Positions 60,421-64,000 of a stretch of DNA of 64,000 nt are shown piece after piece (positions within the stretch are counted from its first letter, which is position 1; every line of letters begins with the position of its first letter). The DNA lies in NCBI RefSeq assembly GCF_006874465.1, contig NZ_VIRL01000001.1, positions 682,001 through 746,000 of the forward strand, given 5' to 3'. The position numbers and the translations under genes were made by a program. Source of the stretch: Microbispora bryophytorum (GTDB lineage: Bacteria > Actinomycetota > Actinomycetes > Streptosporangiales > Streptosporangiaceae). Below the pieces are notes generated by a model that saw only the letters and a list, made by a program, of their open reading frames with translations, did no database searches and was not told where the DNA came from.

Positions 60421-61218
60421 TCAGAACAGGGTCTCGAGCACGACCGCCACACCGTCGTCGTTGTTGGCCGCCGTCACGTGATCGACGGCGGCCAGCACGT
60501 CGGGATGGGCGTTCGCCATGGCGTACGACGTGCCGGCCCAGGTCAGCATCGGCAGGTCGTTCGGCATGTCGCCGAAGGCGACGACCTCCGCGGGCTTGAT
60601 CCCCCGCTCCTCGGCAAACGTCGCCAGCGCGGTGGCCTTCGTCACGCCGTACGCGCTCATCTCGATCAGAGCCCGCCCGCTGGAGTGGGTCGGGGTCACG
60701 ATGTCGCCGACGATCTCCAGCACTCCGCGGTGCAACTCGTCGGGGTCCATCGAGGGGTGCTGCGCGAGCAGCTTGGCGCACGGCCGGGATGTCAGCGCCG
60801 CCATGGCCGCCATCCGCCCGTAGGCCAGCTCCCGGGCGTCCCAGCGCCCCAGCGGGTAGTCCGACTCGTGCGCGAAGCCTCCCTCATACTCCACCGAGAA
60901 CCTGAGGCCGGGCACATGCCGCCGCAGCCGGGCGACGCACTCTTCGAGCACGTCGGCGTCGATCAGGCGTGAGTCGACGATCTCCTCGGTGTGGAGGTCG
61001 TACAGGAGCGCGCCGTTCGCGCAGATGGCGAGCCCGCGGTGCCGTACGGCTCCCGCGACGGTGTGCATCCACCGGGGCGGCCGCCCGGTCACGAAGACGA
61101 GGGTGCCGCCGACCTCCTCCACCCGGGCGAAAGCGGCGGCGGTACGTGGGGAGACCGTTCCGTCGGTGCGCAGAGCGGTGCCGTCGAGGTCCGTGGCGAC
61201 GAGTCGGGGACAAGTCAT
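60421..61218 (-). CDS. HAD-family phosphatase, Cof type
   Basis: A 265-residue HAD hydrolase. Motif I DLDGTAL (nucleophile Asp about 9), motif II FVTGRPPRWM, motif III Lys in GVTKATAL and motif IV GDMPNDLPML are all present, with the C2B cap of Cof/YbiV proteins. It dephosphorylates sugar phosphates, cofactors or similar. It converges on bpa with 19 bp between stops. Specific substrate unknown. Confidence 0.9.
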   Translation of the reverse strand: MTCPRLVATDLDGTALRTDGTVSPRTAAAFARVEEVGGTLVFVTGRPPRWMHTVAGAVRHRGLAICANGALLYDLHTEEIVDSRLIDADVLEECVARLRRHVPGLRFSVEYEGGFAHESDYPLGRWDARELAYGRMAAMAALTSRPCAKLLAQHPSMDPDELHRGVLEIVGDIVTPTHSSGRALIEMSAYGVTKATALATFAEERGIKPAEVVAFGDMPNDLPMLTWAGTSYAMANAHPDVLAAVDHVTAANNDDGVAVVLETLF

Positions 61219-61614
61219 GACAGGTTCCAGTGTGCACCGAGATGGGCGATGCCACACCCACGGCCACAACCACCGTCACGCCCACGGCCACACCCACCGT
61301 CGTACCCCGCCACACCCGGCCACCCGACGCATACCGCCACGGCCACTTCCGCCGCCATACCCCGGCCACAGCGACGCCTACGGCCACTGCCACACCGGCG
61401 GTCACACCCACACCGGTGGCCACATCGGCGGCGAGAAATCTCCCCCGGACATGGAACACCAACGGGCTACATAGTGTTAGATATGAAGGCGTTGTATTAG
61501 CTGTTCCCGTAGCGAAAACCAGTTTGACTGTATGAGCCACCCGGGGAGCTGTGCGACACACCCGGGGTCCACGAGGTGTGGCCCCCAAGATTCACTTCCT
61601 TAGGGAGAGCAGTA
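61219..61614. other. Repeat-rich intergenic region and cold-shock leader
   Basis: 61240-61430 is a degenerate array of GGCCACACCC-type units, low complexity, not coding by any evidence. The part 61470-61614 is AT-richer and should contain the promoter and long untranslated leader usual for cold-shock genes; AGGGAGAGCAGTA gives the ribosome-binding site. Confidence 0.55.
61240..61430. repeat. Degenerate GGCCAC-rich tandem repeats
   Basis: Many imperfect copies of CACGGCCACAACCACCGTC-like units, 12-24 bp long. Frames through it give Thr/Pro/Ala or Val/Gly-rich strings of no biological pattern. Confidence 0.7.
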
Positions 61615-61818
61615 ATGGCTCAGGGAACCGTCAAGTGGTTCAACGCTGAGAAGGGCTTCGGCTTCATCGCACCGGACGGCGGCGAGCCCGACGTGTTCGT
61701 GCACTTCTCCGCGATCACTGGCAGCGGCTACCGCAACCTCGAGGACGGCCAGCGGGTCGAGTTCGAGGTCATCGCCGGTCCGAAGGGTCCGCAGGCGTCG
61801 AACGTCCGCGGTCTGTGA
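61615..61818 (+). CDS. Cold-shock protein, CspA family
   Basis: A 67-residue cold-shock domain. RNP1 KGFGFI and RNP2 VFVHF are intact, start [20 protein letters not shown] and end QASNVRGL. It binds single-stranded RNA/DNA as chaperone. Housekeeping-like single gene with terminator. Confidence 0.97.
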   Translation: MAQGTVKWFNAEKGFGFIAPDGGEPDVFVHFSAITGSGYRNLEDGQRVEFEVIAGPKGPQASNVRGL

Positions 61819-61828
61819 CCTGACGTAA

Positions 61829-61866
61829 CGAAGGCGGGGTTCGCGGTGGCGAGCCCCGCCTTTCGC
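61829..61866 (+). terminator. Terminator of the cold-shock gene
   Basis: AAGGCGGGG (61831-61839) pairs with CCCCGCCTT (61854-61862), then TCGC; 12 nt after the stop. Confidence 0.85.
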
Positions 61867-62103
61867 ATGTCCGGGGGCATCCGGCCGTAAGCGCGGGGGC
61901 GGACCCGTGGAAGACCCTCGCGCATGAAAGTTTCACGCACGGAGCCCTTCTCGCACTCGGATGCCGTCCGAACCGAGAGATTTACATCACACCTGACGGC
62001 ACCGTGCCATCAAAGGTGCAGATTGCCCTTTCGCCGGACATCTGAGGCAATCGATGCCGGCCCGGCGCTGCCGCCGGAACCCGCCACAGAGCGTGAGACG
62101 CGA

Positions 62104-62143
62104 AGACCTCCGGACGTGGTGGGCGGCACCACGCCGGAGGTCT
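62104..62143 (-). terminator. Terminator of serS
   Basis: AGACCTCCGG (62104-62113) with CCGGAGGTCT (62134-62143), and inside it CGTGGTG with CACCACG: a nearly continuous 17-bp stem, 22 nt beyond the serS stop. Confidence 0.8.
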
Positions 62144-62164
62144 CCTCGATCAGGGCCGGTGGAT

Positions 62165-63430
62165 CTACCGGGACAGCGGCTCCAGGACGTCGAGCCCCAC
62201 GTACGGCCGCAGCGCCTTCGGCACGACCACCGAGCCGTCGGCCTGCTGGTGGTTCTCCAGGATCGCCACGATCCAGCGGGTGGTGGCGAGCGTGCCGTTG
62301 AGCGTCGCCACGTGGTGCGGCTTGCCGTCCTCGTCCTTGTAGCGCACCTTGAGGCGGCGGGCCTGGTAGTCGGTGCAGTTGGAGGTCGAGGTGAGCTCGC
62401 GGTAGCGGCCCTGCGTGGGCACCCAGCCCTCGCAGTCGTACTTGCGCGCCGCCGACGAGCCGAGGTCGCCGCCCGCGACGTCGATCACGCGGTAGGGGAT
62501 CTCGACCTTCTCCAGCATCTCCTTCTCCCACGCGAGGAGCCGCAGGTGCTCCTCGTGCGCGTCCTCAGGACGGCAGTAGGAGAACATCTCCACCTTGTCG
62601 AACTGGTGGACGCGAATGATGCCCCGGGTGTCCTTGCCGTACGACCCGGCCTCGCGCCGGAAGCAGGACGACCAGCCGGCGTACCGCATCGGCAGCGACG
62701 CCCGGTCGAGGATCTCGTCGGAGTGGTAGGCCGCCAGCGGCACCTCGCTGGTGCCGACCAGGTAGAGGTCGTCGGCCTCCAGCCGGTAGACCTCGCTCGC
62801 GTGGGCGCCGAGGAAGCCGGTGCCGGCCATCGCCTCGGGCTTGACCAGCACGGGCGTGATCATCGGGGTGAAGCCGGCCTCGACGGCCTGCTGGATCGCC
62901 ATGTTCAGCAGCCCGAGCTGGAGCCGCGCGCCGACGCCCTTGAGGAAGAAGAACCGGGCGCCGGAAACCTTGGCCCCGCGCTCGGTGTCGATCGCGCCGA
63001 GCCGCTCGCCCAGCTCGACGTGGTCGCGGGGCTCGAAGTCGAAGACCGGCTTCTCGCCGACCTCCTCCAGCACCACGTAGTCGTCCTCGCCGCCGGGAGG
63101 CGCGCCCTCCTCGACGAAGTTCGGCACGGTCATGAGCAGCTCGTCGAGCTCGCTCGCCAGCGCGGCGGCCTCGGTCTCGGCCGCCTTCACCTGCGCGGCC
63201 AGCTCCTTCGCGCGGTCGAGCAGCGTCTGGCGCTCGTCTCCGGACGCGCGGGACACCGACTTGCCGATGCTCTTCTGCTCGGCGCGCAGCGACTCGAAGG
63301 TGTTGAGCGCGGCACGGCGGCGCTCGTCGAGCGACAGCAGGGTCTCCACGACCGAGTAGTCCTCGCCGCGGACGCGCTGCGACGCCCGGAGCCGGTCAGG
63401 GTCCTCACGAAGGGTTCGCAGGTCAATCAC
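62165..63430 (-). CDS. serS: Seryl-tRNA synthetase
   Basis: A 421-residue class II synthetase of normal length. [19 protein letters not shown] at the start, an antiparallel coiled-coil arm (about 25-105) that grips the long variable arm of tRNA-Ser, then motif 2 around [20 protein letters not shown] and motif 3 near [20 protein letters not shown]. It charges Ser (and Sec) tRNAs. It is 44 nt downstream of the prephenate dehydratase stop region, on the same strand. The tRNA-Ser gene at 56 kb is unrelated in transcription. Confidence 0.97.
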   Translation of the reverse strand: MIDLRTLREDPDRLRASQRVRGEDYSVVETLLSLDERRRAALNTFESLRAEQKSIGKSVSRASGDERQTLLDRAKELAAQVKAAETEAAALASELDELLMTVPNFVEEGAPPGGEDDYVVLEEVGEKPVFDFEPRDHVELGERLGAIDTERGAKVSGARFFFLKGVGARLQLGLLNMAIQQAVEAGFTPMITPVLVKPEAMAGTGFLGAHASEVYRLEADDLYLVGTSEVPLAAYHSDEILDRASLPMRYAGWSSCFRREAGSYGKDTRGIIRVHQFDKVEMFSYCRPEDAHEEHLRLLAWEKEMLEKVEIPYRVIDVAGGDLGSSAARKYDCEGWVPTQGRYRELTSTSNCTDYQARRLKVRYKDEDGKPHHVATLNGTLATTRWIVAILENHQQADGSVVVPKALRPYVGLDVLEPLSR

Positions 63431-63468
63431 GGCTCAAAGGCTACCGGAGCCGGTGCGGCTCCCGCCCG

Positions 63469-64000
63469 TCAAGCGAGGCCGGCGCGGATCTTTCCGAGCC
63501 ATTCGGCGGCCTCGGCGAAGTCCGGGTCGGCCGTACCCTCCTTGATCTGCGTCGCGACCCGGTCGGCCCGCGGATAGCTGCCGAGAAAACGCAGATCGTC
63601 GCAGAGCCGGTGGAGCCCGGCGACGGCCTCCCCGACCCGGGCGTCGGCGATGTGCCCCTCGAAGTCGAAGTGGAAGAAGTAGCGGCCGATGCCGTCGCCG
63701 GTGGGACGCGACTCGATGCGGGTCAGGTTGACCCCGCGCACCGCGAACTCGCTCAGCATCTCCAGCAGCGCGCCCGGGTGGTCGTCGCGCAGGAAGGCCA
63801 CGAGCGAGGTGCGGTCGGCGCCGGTCGGCTCGGGCAGCCGCCCGGGGCGGTTCACTTTGATGAACCGGGTGACGGTGTCGGAGCGGTCGCCGATGTCCGA
63901 GGCGATCGCGTCGAGCCCGTAGTACTCCCCGGCGATGGCCGGGCTGATCGCCGCGTCGTACGGAGACCCGGGAGAGGCGACCTCCTGCGCGGCGGCGGCC
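63469..64000 (-). CDS. pheA: Prephenate dehydratase, C-terminal part (N-terminus off the right edge)
   Basis: The last 176 residues. The end of the catalytic domain has SDTVTRFI with the Thr-Arg-Phe active-site motif. An ACT regulatory domain follows with GALLEMLSEFAVRGVNLTRI and ESRP, the Phe-binding feedback site. It converts prephenate to phenylpyruvate, the committing step to Phe. The stop is 38 nt before the serS start, so they may form an operon. Confidence 0.95.
   Translation of the reverse strand, partial: AAAAQEVASPGSPYDAAISPAIAGEYYGLDAIASDIGDRSDTVTRFIKVNRPGRLPEPTGADRTSLVAFLRDDHPGALLEMLSEFAVRGVNLTRIESRPTGDGIGRYFFHFDFEGHIADARVGEAVAGLHRLCDDLRFLGSYPRADRVATQIKEGTADPDFAEAAEWLGKIRAGLA

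Noticed and set aside
61240-61430. Repeat protein of Thr/Pro or Val/Gly type
   Set aside because: All frames are equally repetitive, no start signals, so it is a DNA repeat only.
56031-63430. Functional link of tRNA-Ser to serS
   Set aside because: They are over 6 kb apart with several terminators and genes on both strands between; proximity is likely chance.

Overview
The window is high-GC actinomycete chromosome, most likely from the Streptosporangiaceae or a close relative (inference). Supporting features are a bacterial proteasome activator with a C-terminal GPYL, a mycothiol-type PIG-L deacetylase, a SARP regulator with a TTA codon, many GTG/TTG starts, leaderless promoters, and secreted glycosidases with CBM2 and CBM13 modules. 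No rRNA and no CRISPR array are present. One tRNA is present (tRNA-Ser, anticodon UGA).

Left part (1-29 kb): an operon of a divergent Lgt-like protein, a Pro/Gly-rich membrane protein and a radical SAM protein; an M15 peptidase lipoprotein; a MarR/VOC pair with twin operators; a dead ISL3 transposase; a CBM2-PL9 pectate lyase; a NUDIX protein with a nuclease-like C-terminal half; a Ca2+/H+ antiporter; a GH16-CBM13 glucanase; an MFS pump diverging from an ECF sigma factor; several small metabolic and regulatory genes; a TetR-ABC exporter operon; and a xylan locus (truncated polysaccharide deacetylase plus GH10 xylanase) behind a promoter with xylanase-type operator palindromes. Short in-frame tandem repeats recur in or beside genes here.

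Middle (29-47 kb): an MFS pump, an ABC-F protein with a leader that looks like an attenuator, a two-component system with a divergent membrane protein, an IS5 remnant, and a geranylgeranyl-reductase-like flavoprotein overlapping a lower-GC membrane protein gene. Next come a tiny ORF coupled to an ABC exporter and a SARP regulator. Converging on these is the most interesting locus, at 41.5-46.97 kb. It encodes a 54-residue peptide with six Cys in its last 30 residues and an Ala-Arg-Ala site before the first Cys, followed in one operon by an S26 signal peptidase, a large FtsX/MacB-type permease, a MauE-like and a TlpA/MauD-like redox pair, and a LolD/MacB-type ATPase. The reading is a dedicated leader-removal, disulfide-forming and export system for a secreted three-disulfide peptide. 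Its promoter carries heptamer direct repeats with 11-bp spacing, as SARP proteins recognise.

Right part (47-64 kb): a decayed integrative element of about 8.9 kb. A perfect 34-bp repeat of the tRNA-Ser gene lies at 47123-47156 and the intact tRNA at 56031-56119, with a frameshifted tyrosine recombinase fragment and an IS110 fragment near the tRNA end. Cargo is a double phosphotransferase-domain protein, a WYL regulator, an AhpD-like protein, a YdeI-like protein, a two-component system, a small membrane protein and a membrane-anchored DJ-1/PfpI protein. Beyond the tRNA is conserved core: an EspI-like MinD/ParA ATPase, quinone oxidoreductase, Bpa, a HAD phosphatase, a cold-shock protein, serS, and the C-terminal part of prephenate dehydratase running off the right edge.
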